This document shows, in pieces, positions 8,806 through 19,379 of a stretch of 64,000 nucleotides of DNA. Position 1 is the first letter of the stretch, and each line of letters opens with the position of its first letter. The translations under genes were made by a program, and so were the position numbers. Source of the DNA: Rhizobium etli 8C-3. GTDB taxonomy: Bacteria > Pseudomonadota > Alphaproteobacteria > Rhizobiales > Rhizobiaceae. The notes beneath the pieces were generated by a model that did no database searches, was not told the origin of the DNA, and saw only the letters and a program-made list of their open reading frames with translations. The stretch is from the NCBI RefSeq assembly GCF_001908375.1, contig NZ_CP017244.1, forward strand, positions 1 to 64,000, given 5' to 3'.

Positions 8806-9404
8806 CGCCGCTGAGCGAGCATATGCACAGTCTTGGCGAATGGCGTCACTTGTGCGTGGACATGCAGAGCCTGTTCTTCGAAGCGACGCCATGGCACGTC
8901 GAATGGATGAAACGCACCTTGCCGCTGGTCGAGGAGGTCGCAGGCACTCATGCCGAGCGGACGGTCTTTACCCGATTTATTCCACCCGAAAACGCAGCCG
9001 ACATGCCAGGCACCTGGCAACGCTATTATGAGAAATGGTGGATGATGACGCGCAAGCAGCTGCCGGCGGGTCTGATAGAACTTGTCCCTTCGCTTGCCCG
9101 CCTTGTGCCGCCTGCTCGGGTCTTCGACAAGGCCACTTACTCACCCTGGATCTGTGGCCGGCTCCATGCGACGCTTGCCGAAGAGGGTGTGTCGACCCTC
9201 GTCATCAGCGGTGGCGAGACGGACGTCTGCGTATTGGCTGCGGTTCTGGGTGCAATCGATCTCGGCTACCGGGTCATTTTATTGACGGACGCTGTCTGCA
9301 GCGGTGCAGATGAATCGCATGAGGCATCATTGGAACTGCTGGGGGAGCGATTTTCAGTGCAGCTTGAGCTGACGGAAACCGATCGATTTCTGCAGTGCAT
9401 CTAG
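8802..9404 (+). CDS. Isochorismatase-fold cysteine hydrolase
   Basis: Cytoplasmic hydrolase of 200 aa with the catalytic triad of the isochorismatase/nicotinamidase fold: Asp in CVDMQ (D20), Lys in FDKATYSPW (K110) and the nucleophile Cys in GGETDVCVLA (C144). The family hydrolyses isochorismate, nicotinamide, N-carbamoyl compounds and similar substrates; the substrate here cannot be read. The likely GTG start at 8802 overlaps the previous stop and sits directly against AAGGAG. An ATG at 8823 is a possible alternative, still upstream of the catalytic Asp. Confidence 0.85.
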   Translation: MTPLSEHMHSLGEWRHLCVDMQSLFFEATPWHVEWMKRTLPLVEEVAGTHAERTVFTRFIPPENAADMPGTWQRYYEKWWMMTRKQLPAGLIELVPSLARLVPPARVFDKATYSPWICGRLHATLAEEGVSTLVISGGETDVCVLAAVLGAIDLGYRVILLTDAVCSGADESHEASLELLGERFSVQLELTETDRFLQCI

Positions 9405-9694
9405 TCGAGGCTCCTCGCGCCCGGGCCGTCCCCTGGGCCGTCCATGGAACACGCAAAGGCTGACGTCGATGCCATGGCTTCTCGCCAGAGGGTTTCGTCG
9501 TTCTTTCGCAAATCAGTTTCGGGACAATGCATTGTTATGCTGGCGCACCTTCCTCGACGGTGAAAGCTTAGGGTAGACCCGGCTCTTTCGCCTGGTCGGT
9601 CGTTCCGGCGCCGTCAGTTTTCTTCCCGCCCTTGGGTCGTTTCGCGAAGTTGTGCGTTAACCATCCTAGAAACTGAGCCTGCCAGGAGAGAATC

Positions 9695-9925
9695 ATGACC
9701 AAGACCTTTGAGCTGTCCAACTTGTCCGATGAGGAACTCACCTCCCTCATCGATGAGGCAACAACCCTGCGAGACACCAGACGTGCCAGCCGTCAAGGTG
9801 AGCGTGAAGAAGGTTCGGATGGGTCGATCGGGCAGGATGTGAGGGCCCCGGGTCATGGCGTTATCCCCACGCCCACGCCGCGGGAAGTCAAGGATGAAGG
9901 TCAGGCGCATGGCGTACCCAAGTAA
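9695..9925 (+). CDS. Small acidic hypothetical protein
   Basis: Protein of 76 aa with a good Shine-Dalgarno (AGGAGAGA) 5 bases before the ATG. The N-terminal half is a charged amphipathic helix (LSDEELTSLIDEATTL). The C-terminal half is low in complexity, Gly/Pro-rich and probably disordered. No domain is recognised. It may be real, since the site and composition are sensible, but it could be a relic. Confidence 0.5.
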   Translation: MTKTFELSNLSDEELTSLIDEATTLRDTRRASRQGEREEGSDGSIGQDVRAPGHGVIPTPTPREVKDEGQAHGVPK

Positions 9926-9944
9926 TGGCGCCGGGACCAGCCAG

Positions 9945-10883
9945 TTATTGGGCGCCACCCACGTCCACGATGCTCGAATTGTATTGCTTGCGCATCGCAT
10001 CGGCTGACTGTCGAACGATTTCAGAAACCTTCAGGAACTGTTGGGCCAGAGGACTGGTCTTGCGCCAGATCATGCCAATCGTTCGCGAGGGTTGAACGCT
10101 CTCAAAGTGAGCGACAGAGACTGACGCCGAGCGCGTCTCTACTCCCACTGCCATTTCGGGGATCAAAGTGACGCCAATGCCGGCGCTGACCATTTGGACC
10201 AGCGTCGACAAGGAGCTGCCGTCCAGAAGCTCTCGCGGAAGCGCAGAATGCAAGTTGCAGAATGACAAAGCCTGGTCACGAAAACAGTGTCCCTCTTCCA
10301 GTAAAAGCAGCCTCATTTCACGCAGGGCCTCGCGGTTTGGGACAGGCTTGCCTTCATCCTCGCTTGGACGGACCAGAACGAAATTCTCCGAAAACAACGC
10401 AACCTCGGTCAATGAAGGTTCAGATACCGGCAACGCGACAATTGCAGTGTCGAGCCTGCCTTCCGCCAATTCATGAACCAGTTTGGAGGTCAACGTCTCG
10501 CGCACATGGATCTCAAGCCCGTCATTTATGCGGGTGAGGTTGCCGATGATTGCAGGCAGCAGGTAGGGCGCGACCGTCGGGATCACACCTATGCGCAGCC
10601 GCCCCACCAGCTGGTCCTGCGACGCGCGTGCAAGGTCTGCCAGTTCATCGACAGAACGCAGGATGTCGCGCACGCGAAGGCCAAAGGCCTCCCCGAAGTT
10701 GGTCAGCCGGACTTGACGCGCGCCTCTTTCGAAGAGCTCCGTGCCCAGCGTTTCTTCCAGTTCCTTGATCTGCATGGACAAGGCGGGCTGGGAAATCGAA
10801 CAGACATCTGCCGCGCGTCCGAAATGGCCCTGGCGGGCCAGCGCCTCGAAATAGCGCAGCTGCTTGAGTGTCAAATTGGTCAT
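9945..10883 (-). CDS. oxyR: OxyR, peroxide-sensing LysR regulator
   Basis: LysR-type activator of 312 aa. The N-terminal winged helix-turn-helix (residues 1-60) starts with LKQLRYFEALARQGHFGRAA. The regulatory domain carries EEGHCFRDQALSFC, with C200 and C209. The 9-residue spacing matches the disulfide pair C199/C208 of E. coli OxyR. Its gene is divergent from katG across a 232-bp shared region, the arrangement known from rhizobia, where OxyR controls katG in response to hydrogen peroxide. The identification is strong because both the redox cysteines and the target gene are present. Confidence 0.93.
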   Translation of the reverse strand: MTNLTLKQLRYFEALARQGHFGRAADVCSISQPALSMQIKELEETLGTELFERGARQVRLTNFGEAFGLRVRDILRSVDELADLARASQDQLVGRLRIGVIPTVAPYLLPAIIGNLTRINDGLEIHVRETLTSKLVHELAEGRLDTAIVALPVSEPSLTEVALFSENFVLVRPSEDEGKPVPNREALREMRLLLLEEGHCFRDQALSFCNLHSALPRELLDGSSLSTLVQMVSAGIGVTLIPEMAVGVETRSASVSVAHFESVQPSRTIGMIWRKTSPLAQQFLKVSEIVRQSADAMRKQYNSSIVDVGGAQ

Positions 10884-13317
<2,434 letters not shown>

Positions 13318-13328
13318 CGTGATACGCT

Positions 13329-13361
13329 GCCGGGCGCGGCTGAAGTCAGCCCGCGCCCGGC
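13329..13361 (+). terminator. GC-rich hairpin after katG
   Basis: An 11-bp perfect inverted repeat (GCCGGGCGCGG with CCGCGCCCGGC) encloses an 11-nt loop 11 bases after the katG stop. A T-run is lacking, as is common in high-GC rhizobia. It probably ends the katG transcript. Confidence 0.65.
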
Positions 13362-13453
13362 ACTCAACATGCAATTGCCTCCATGCAAATCTGCGCGCCC
13401 TCGCACCGACACGGACCGGGACCTGACGCGCACTTTACGGTCGCAGCCGACCG

Positions 13454-13852
13454 TTATGCCCGCATGAACGCCTGCATCTCCTCAGGCGTGACCTTGCCGT
13501 CCTTGTTTGCATCGACCTTGTCGAAGATCCGCTTGTGGATCGCGCTTACCTCCTCGAAGGAAAGTGCGCCATCTCCATCGGCGTCAGCGATGGCGAACAT
13601 GATCTTCATCATATGGCCACGCATTGGACCCATCGGCATTCCACCCATCATGCCGGACGGCATCATGTCCCGGCCCATCATCCCGCCAGGCATCGTCCCT
13701 GGTCCTGTCGGCTGGATCGTCTCGTCCTGAGACGTCCCGTTGGCCGCTTCGGGTTGGTGCGGATCTTGCGTCTGTGCGGAAGCGATGCCACCTTCGATGG
13801 CAGCAAAAGCGGTCAGCAGGGCGACCATGGTCGACAATTTGAACAGTGACAT
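13454..13852 (-). CDS. Exported Met-rich EF-hand protein
   Basis: Protein of 132 aa with an N-terminal signal peptide (cleavage near ASAQT). A Met/Gly/Pro-rich linker covers residues 50-80 (for example PGGMMGRDMMPSGMMGGMP). Two EF-hand calcium loops follow at the C-terminus, DADGDGALSFEE and DANKDGKVTPEE, both with intact 1, 3, 5 and 12 ligands. I choose the ATG at 13852 because GGAGGAG lies 7 bases upstream and the signal peptide begins there. It is likely periplasmic. The Met-rich segment could bind copper(I), which is an inference only. No partner gene is adjacent. Confidence 0.8.
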   Translation of the reverse strand: MSLFKLSTMVALLTAFAAIEGGIASAQTQDPHQPEAANGTSQDETIQPTGPGTMPGGMMGRDMMPSGMMGGMPMGPMRGHMMKIMFAIADADGDGALSFEEVSAIHKRIFDKVDANKDGKVTPEEMQAFMRA

Positions 13853-14154
13853 CGGATGTCTCCTCCGTTGAAGTTGCCCCCAACCAGTGGAGGCTGGTTC
13901 GAGAAATACGGCAGAGACCGGGGTCACGCATTGCGTTGCGTCAAATATCCGGCTGCGTCGTCTCCTGCCCCCCGCCAAGACATTGCAACCTGCCCGGCTA
14001 CGCTCAGGGGTGAGCAATGGCCAAAGCTGCTGGTCCTCCTCATCATCGGAAAATCCTCCACATCCCGGCTTTGTCGTGAAGCTGTTAATTATTGTGTCGA
14101 TCAACTGGGGAAGTTAAGCTCGGCTGCATTTTTGGAAATTCAGATAGGACCCGA

Positions 14155-15702
14155 ATGGCAGACGATCTTGAACCGTCACTGGCTGGGCAGGCATCGAAGC
14201 TTCGGGCAATTTTGCAGTCAGCGCTTGACGCAATTATCACGATTGACAGCCGTGGCGTCATAACCACCGTCAACCCTGCAGCCGAAAAGCTGTTCGGCTA
14301 TGAGCAGTCCGCCTTCCTCGGCCGGAATGTCAACTTTCTGATGCCGGAGCCTTATCATCGGGAGCACGATGGGTATATCAACAACTATCTCGCGACCGGA
14401 CGCCGTAAAATCATCGGGATAGGCCGCGAAGTGACCGGACGTCGCCGCGACGGCAGCACGTTTCCAATGCATCTGGCTGTCAGTGAATTCCAAATCGACG
14501 GTGAACGCCATTTTACCGGTATCATTCACGACCTGTCGGCACACAAGGCCACCGAGCGAGCCTTGCGCCAAGCCCAGAAGATGGAGGCCATGGGGCAGCT
14601 GACCGGCGGCATCGCCCACGACTTCAACAATCTCTTGACGGTGATCGTCGGCAATCTGGAGATGCTCGAGGCGCGACTGACGACGACAGGCCAGCGCGAA
14701 CTGGCACAGGAGGCTCTGGACGCCGCCGAACTGGGGGCGCGCCTGACATCTCGACTTCTGGCATTTGCCCGACGCAGTCATCTCGAACCGGAGGTCGTCA
14801 ATCTCAACAACTTTGTTCTGGGCCTCTCGGAAATGCTGCATCGCACGCTTGGCGAGACAATCTCGCTCAGCACGAGTCTTGCCGCCGACCTATGGCCCGC
14901 AAGAGTGGACCCATCGCAAGTGGAAAGCGCCATCGTCAATCTCGCAGTCAATGCAAGAGATGCCATGCCCAATGGCGGACGGCTGGTGGTCGAGACTCAA
15001 AATACTCGTATCGACGAGCACTTCGCGCTTCACCTTGAGGGTCTCGAACCTGGTGATTATGTCCGGCTGTCTGTCTCCGATACAGGCATCGGCATGCCTC
15101 GAACCGTGCAGGAACGAGCCTTCGAGCCGTTTTTTACGACCAAGGAAACCGGCCGCGGCACCGGTCTTGGTCTCTCGATGATCTACGGTTTTGCCAAGCA
15201 ATCGGGTGGCCACGCCAGCATCTATAGTGAGGAAGGCAAGGGAACGACGGTCAATATCTATCTGCGGAGGCACGTGACGGCGGACGCGGCAGTTGAAGCA
15301 AATCCTCCCGATGCGGCTGCCGTGTCTGGCAATGGCGAATGCATTCTTGCCGTTGAGGACGATGACCGCGTTCGCCGCCTCACGGTTGCCCGTCTGAAGC
15401 AGCTCGGCTACCGCGTGCTCGAAGCGCAGAACGGGGCGGAAGCGCTTGCAATACTGGCATCCGATCCCGACATCGACCTGTTGTTTACGGATCTGGTGAT
15501 GCCCGGCTCGATAGGCGGCTACCAACTTTGTCAGGAAGCAAAAAAACTCTATCCCGGACTGAAGGCATTGCTCACTTCAGGCTACGCAGAAGAACTGGTC
15601 CAGTCCGATCGGCTGGGCGGAGAGAACTTGAAGGTACTGCGCAAGCCCTACCGCCAGACAGAGCTTGCCAAGGCAATTGGCGACGCATTGAAAGGCCAAT
15701 GA
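14155..15702 (+). CDS. FixL-like PAS hybrid histidine kinase with receiver domain
   Basis: Soluble hybrid kinase of 515 aa: PAS (about 14-135), HisKA with phospho-acceptor His in [11 protein letters not shown] (about 165), HATPase (N box [11 protein letters not shown] boxes DTGIGM and GTGLGLS) and a C-terminal receiver with acceptor Asp in LLFTDLVMP. The PAS closely resembles the haem PAS of FixL, with [17 protein letters not shown] and [16 protein letters not shown]71 and R91 match FixL's haem ligand His and the ligand-gating Arg in identity and in their 20-residue spacing, so oxygen or gas sensing is plausible. Unlike FixL it has no membrane segments, and it carries its own receiver instead of a neighbouring fixJ. 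The ATG at 14155 follows AGGA. Confidence 0.88.
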   Translation: MADDLEPSLAGQASKLRAILQSALDAIITIDSRGVITTVNPAAEKLFGYEQSAFLGRNVNFLMPEPYHREHDGYINNYLATGRRKIIGIGREVTGRRRDGSTFPMHLAVSEFQIDGERHFTGIIHDLSAHKATERALRQAQKMEAMGQLTGGIAHDFNNLLTVIVGNLEMLEARLTTTGQRELAQEALDAAELGARLTSRLLAFARRSHLEPEVVNLNNFVLGLSEMLHRTLGETISLSTSLAADLWPARVDPSQVESAIVNLAVNARDAMPNGGRLVVETQNTRIDEHFALHLEGLEPGDYVRLSVSDTGIGMPRTVQERAFEPFFTTKETGRGTGLGLSMIYGFAKQSGGHASIYSEEGKGTTVNIYLRRHVTADAAVEANPPDAAAVSGNGECILAVEDDDRVRRLTVARLKQLGYRVLEAQNGAEALAILASDPDIDLLFTDLVMPGSIGGYQLCQEAKKLYPGLKALLTSGYAEELVQSDRLGGENLKVLRKPYRQTELAKAIGDALKGQ

Positions 15703-15958
15703 TGCGAAACTTAACTTAAGTGCCTCAACCTGTCATGCTGCTAACCGCTCGTGAGCACCCCTGCGCTTTTGGCATACGTCTTGTCGGGCGTTCTGCTGCG
15801 TGCTTGATTTGCCGCGCGATCGCCATTCTCTGAGATCGTGCCGAATGGGCGACTGGGCTTGCAGGCGGTGACGGCGAAATACGATCATGGTGCCATGCGC
15901 GCGGTGGAATTGAGCCAGTCCCATCCGAAGGCCTGGGAAAGTCGAGATGTCACTGCTG
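15703..15958. other. Convergent intergenic region
   Basis: The kinase and the split-barrel gene converge here. I see no gene. A minus-strand frame of 91 codons crosses it but lacks a ribosome site and domain similarity. Confidence 0.4.
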
Positions 15959-16411
15959 CTACAGCGGCCGGGCGGACCGGCCGGTGAGCGTATGAATGTC
16001 GATCGCATAGTAGATCGGGCTGATTTCAGCTTCCGAGCGCATCTCCTCCGGCTTCAGGGCGCCGATTTCCCACCAGTCGTTATGCTTTTGCAGAAGTGAC
16101 CATGCATGCATTCGCTTAGCGCGCCAGGGCTCGATGTCGGGCAGCTCCTGGAACTTCCCCGTGGCGATGACGCAGGTCCAACCCTTGTCCGCGCCCTGTT
16201 CCTCAGCTTCAACGCAGACGTTTGGATTGTCCCGCATCCATTCGATCTTTCTGCCCGCCAACGAGAAGCTGTAAATGGTATTCGCTTCGTAGGCGAAATA
16301 GATCGGGACAATGTAGGGACTGGCCTCCCTGCAGCATCCGAGCCGACCGAAATGTGCCCGCTGCAGCAGCTCAACGCATTGCTTGTTGCTCATTTCATGA
16401 ATTTCAAACAC
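15959..16411 (-). CDS. Pyridoxamine 5'-phosphate oxidase-family flavin split-barrel protein
   Basis: Protein of 150 aa of the FMN-binding split-barrel fold, NimA/Pyridox_ox_2 type. Visible features are the opening CVELLQRAHFGRLGCCREASPYIVPIYF-like strand pair, the central IYSFSLAGRKIEWMRDNPNVCVEAEE and a C-terminal Arg-rich tail. I favour a GTG start at 16411, because GGGAGG lies 7 bases upstream and no conserved sequence precedes it; an ATG 18 bases downstream is the alternative. Such proteins reduce nitro compounds or bind flavin or deazaflavin; no specific reaction can be stated. It is often found in FNR/FixK-type regulons. Confidence 0.82.
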   Translation of the reverse strand: MFEIHEMSNKQCVELLQRAHFGRLGCCREASPYIVPIYFAYEANTIYSFSLAGRKIEWMRDNPNVCVEAEEQGADKGWTCVIATGKFQELPDIEPWRAKRMHAWSLLQKHNDWWEIGALKPEEMRSEAEISPIYYAIDIHTLTGRSARPL

Positions 16412-16481
16412 GCAAACACCTCCCTGTGCTCTAAAATAGCGTTCCGCGCCCGGATTGGTAGCAAGCATAGCTGCAAGGAGG

Positions 16482-16595
16482 GTCATCCGGCTCGATGTCG
16501 GTTATGTGCTCGCCTTTGCAACCCTCTGCATCCTTCGGAAATTTGATCGTCAGGACGCCATTGTCGGCATGCGGTGTTCCGAGCGATATTTTCTT
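16482..16595 (-). pseudogene. Possible Hsp20 C-terminal remnant
   Basis: On the minus strand, about 38 codons encode a segment with DNGVLTIKFPKDAEG. It resembles the C-terminal beta strand of the alpha-crystallin domain (consensus NGVLTI..PK). The sequence before and after shows no Hsp20 similarity, so at most a fragment is left. Related Hsp20 genes occur in this window near 20.7 and 21.3 kb. The call is tentative. Confidence 0.3.
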
Positions 16596-16763
16596 ACTCC
16601 TCTGCAGGCAGCTGCAATGGTTGCCTGGTGACAGGAGCATAGGACGATGGCGGAGTGAAACTATGATATTCGTCAAACTGCAACGGTGGTGTTTCAACCT
16701 CCGCGCAGTCGGATCCTGTAGAGCAGGGGATACTCGCTCCTGCCTCCCAAGGAAGCTCTTGTC

Positions 16764-17390
16764 ATGCCGAAACGTAGCGCAGGCCTTTTGATATTCCGGC
16801 AGACTGCCGGATATCTGGAAGTGTTTCTGGTCCATCCGGGTGGGCCGTTCTGGGCGCGGAAGGACGATGGCGCCTGGTCGATCCCGAAGGGCCTCATGGA
16901 GCAAGGTGAGGATCCGCTGGAGGCGGCGAAACGGGAAGTGTTCGAGGAGGTGGGGTCCAAAATCGAGGGCAACTTCACCTGGCTCGGCGAATACCGGCAG
17001 CCCGGAGGCAAAACCGTGCTGGTATGGTCAATAGAAGCCGATGTCGACGCCGACGCAGTTGTCAGCAACACATTCCAGATCGAATGGCCTCCGAGGTCAG
17101 GGAAAATGAGAGCCTTTCCGGAGGTCGATCGGGCTGGATGGTTCCGCCTCGACGAAGCCCAACAAAAGATCCTGAAAGGTCAGCAACAGGTGCTTTTCGA
17201 TTTTGTAAAGCGCCTGAAACCCCAGCCCTGTGGTCTCTCACGAGCCAGCAGAAACATGGTGTCCTTGCGCCCGACCATCTGGCGAAATCGCAAGCCATCC
17301 CAATTCGCACGCCTTTCGCCATCCGTGGGGCGAAGCGAACGGCCGGCGTCGATTTTCCTTCTCGTCTTCGCCGCCGGACGCAGCCTTTAA
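16764..17390 (+). CDS. NUDIX hydrolase with unusual C-terminal extension
   Basis: NUDIX-fold pyrophosphohydrolase. The Nudix box is G45-like GLMEQGEDPLEAAKREVFEEVG, with the metal-binding REVFEE intact and preceded by a substrate-binding WSIPKG. The fold should end near residue 155 (VLFDFVKRLKP). The frame then runs about 55 residues further through Arg/Ser-rich sequence without family similarity. The original stop may have been lost by a frameshift or point change. Start at ATG 16764. The family cleaves nucleoside diphosphates linked to another moiety, and relatives of this type act on diadenosine or nucleotide-sugar compounds; the substrate is unknown here. Confidence 0.82.
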   Translation: MPKRSAGLLIFRQTAGYLEVFLVHPGGPFWARKDDGAWSIPKGLMEQGEDPLEAAKREVFEEVGSKIEGNFTWLGEYRQPGGKTVLVWSIEADVDADAVVSNTFQIEWPPRSGKMRAFPEVDRAGWFRLDEAQQKILKGQQQVLFDFVKRLKPQPCGLSRASRNMVSLRPTIWRNRKPSQFARLSPSVGRSERPASIFLLVFAAGRSL

Positions 17391-17424
17391 TTGGCACAGC
17401 TCATCACTGCATCCTGTGCCACGC

Positions 17425-18528
17425 TCAGACAGCTTCCTTCACCTTGATTGCGTCGCGATTGTAGACCCGCCCGAAACGGTTGTTCAGGAAAGCCGCAAGA
17501 TCGATTTCCTCCTGGCGGACGAAGCCGTTGCCGGGCAACTTGTCATGCGACAGTAGGTCGAGAACGGTGGCAATGCCGGCTGCGGTGGTGATCTGGATGG
17601 CACTCATCTTCTTGTCCCCAACAGTCCCAGCATAGACCTTGTTGGCATAAGTCTCCTGCATGTAGCGGCCTTCGCGCCAGCCGCAGACAGTGACGAAAAT
17701 AACCACGACGTCTTGCATCGTGGCCGGAAGCGCGTTCTCAAACAGATCCTTCAGTACATCACGCCGGTTCTTCAGATTGAGGTCATTGAGCAATGCCTTG
17801 ATGATCGCCTGATGGCCGGGATATCGAATCGTGCGGTAGTTCATCGTGCGCACCTTGCCTTCCAGCGTCTTGGCAAGGGTTCCCAAACCTCCCGAGGTGT
17901 TGAAGGCTTCATAGGTTACGCCGTCGAGCGAAAACTCTTCCCGCTCCTCAAGAGCCGGCACGCTCACCAATTTTCCTTCGACGATCGCCTCGCAAGGCTC
18001 GATATATTCATTGATCAGCCCATCCGTACTCCAAGTCAGATTGTAGTTCAGCGCGTTGGACGGATATTGCGGAAGCGCGCCAACCCGCATGCGGACACTG
18101 TCCAGACTGTCGAAGCGCTTTGCCAGATCGTTGGCGACGATCGAGATGAAGCCGGGCGCCAATCCGCATTGTGGGATGAAAGCCGTCCGCGCGCCTTTGG
18201 CCAACGCCTCCACCTTTTTGGTGGTTGCCACGTCCTCCGTCAGGTCGAGATAATGCACGCCGGCTTCGAGGGCAGCCTCAGCCACCAATCCCGTAAGATC
18301 AAAGGGTGCAGCGGAAAGAACGGCAAATTTTCCCGTCAGAACAGTGACAAGACTTTCGCGGTCCAAAACGTCGAGGACGACCGTGGAGATCCCGAGGTGA
18401 CGATCGATCTTTGAAAACTGCGTTTCGCTACGGTCAGCGACCAAAACAGAATAGTCACCTGTTGCCGCAAGCATTGCGGCGACCGCGCCACCTATCTTGC
18501 CTGCTCCGATGATCACGATTTCCTTCAT
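17425..18528 (-). CDS. Saccharopine dehydrogenase-family NAD(P)-dependent oxidoreductase
   Basis: Cytoplasmic oxidoreductase of 367 aa. A Rossmann fold begins at the N-terminus with VIIGAGKIGGAVAAML, followed by the Saccharop_dh_N/C arrangement (LSAAPFDLTGLVAEAALEAGVHYLDL near residue 75; CGLAPGF near 125). The length matches lysine 6-dehydrogenase or bacterial saccharopine dehydrogenase-like enzymes rather than the bifunctional eukaryotic form. It is divergent from an Lrp/AsnC regulator, an arrangement that fits amino-acid (probably lysine) catabolism. I start at ATG 18528, because the first residues are the Rossmann strand; the frame extends 15 codons upstream. Confidence 0.82.
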   Translation of the reverse strand: MKEIVIIGAGKIGGAVAAMLAATGDYSVLVADRSETQFSKIDRHLGISTVVLDVLDRESLVTVLTGKFAVLSAAPFDLTGLVAEAALEAGVHYLDLTEDVATTKKVEALAKGARTAFIPQCGLAPGFISIVANDLAKRFDSLDSVRMRVGALPQYPSNALNYNLTWSTDGLINEYIEPCEAIVEGKLVSVPALEEREEFSLDGVTYEAFNTSGGLGTLAKTLEGKVRTMNYRTIRYPGHQAIIKALLNDLNLKNRRDVLKDLFENALPATMQDVVVIFVTVCGWREGRYMQETYANKVYAGTVGDKKMSAIQITTAAGIATVLDLLSHDKLPGNGFVRQEEIDLAAFLNNRFGRVYNRDAIKVKEAV

Positions 18529-18665
18529 AGATGCCCCCAGGTCGTTTGCCTCGATGAACGCAGTGGATGTCAAAGCAAGGTCGAATCATAGCTATGAAAT
18601 GCGCGTTTCGCTGTATAATGTTATGCAAAATGACGACGCGGATAAGCAATATACAGGTGGGGACG

Positions 18666-19097
18666 ATGCAGATTACCGGTAAGGATCGCGACCTGCTGGC
18701 TTTGCTGGCGGAAAATGCCCGCCTGCCGGTGGCGACGCTTGCCAAGCGGCTGTCGCTATCTCGGACGACGGTCCAAGCACGGCTTGAGCGACTCGAGCGG
18801 CAAGGTGTGATTGCCGGCTATGGCTTGCGCTTGTCGGAGCGCTATACGGCCGGCCTGGTCCGGGCGCATGTCCTGATCACCATCGCTCCTAAAGCGCTTT
18901 CGCAGGTCGCCTCGTCTCTCGATAAGATCCAGGAGGTGACGACGCTTCATTCAGTAAGTGGTTCTTTCGACCTGATCGCTATCATTACAGCGCCATCGAT
19001 CGCCGAACTCGATCAGTTGATCGACCAGATCGGGACAATTGACGGCGTTGAACGCACCCTCTCCTCCATAATACTCTCGACCCGCATTCAACGATAA
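18666..19097 (+). CDS. Lrp/AsnC-family transcriptional regulator
   Basis: Regulator of 143 aa. The N-terminal helix-turn-helix spans residues 5-50 (DRDLLALLAENARLPVATLA ... LSLSRTTVQARLERLE). The C-terminal RAM/AsnC ligand-binding domain spans about 65-143 (VSGSFDLIAII, the typical Gly-containing effector loop). The start at 18666 follows GGTGGGGA. It is divergent from the saccharopine dehydrogenase-family gene and probably controls it in response to an amino acid. An N-terminal extension to 18567 is possible but lacks family similarity. Confidence 0.88.
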   Translation: MQITGKDRDLLALLAENARLPVATLAKRLSLSRTTVQARLERLERQGVIAGYGLRLSERYTAGLVRAHVLITIAPKALSQVASSLDKIQEVTTLHSVSGSFDLIAIITAPSIAELDQLIDQIGTIDGVERTLSSIILSTRIQR

Positions 19098-19379
19098 AAT
19101 GCCGAAGCGTCCCTTCACTCGACCTCTTCGCAAATGTCGAACCGGCTCCAGGTCATTCACACCTCTTCTCGGCCAAGTGCATCGCAGCCGCAGTCATCTT
19201 CAGGCTTTGATCAATGAGTCGTTAGCCCCAGGTGAGCAATCGGCAGCGTCCATGGACGAACCGCCGCCGAATTTTGCAAGGGCTGGCCGGTCGATAAACT
19301 TTCGCCGTGCCCACGGAACCCTTCATGCTCCTGCTGCTTGGAGAGGGAACTTCGATGTTTAAGATCAAGGGTGACCTCT

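Noticed and set aside
15733..16008. Short minus-strand frame before the split-barrel gene
   Set aside because: No start context and no similarity; it overlaps the split-barrel gene end in another frame.
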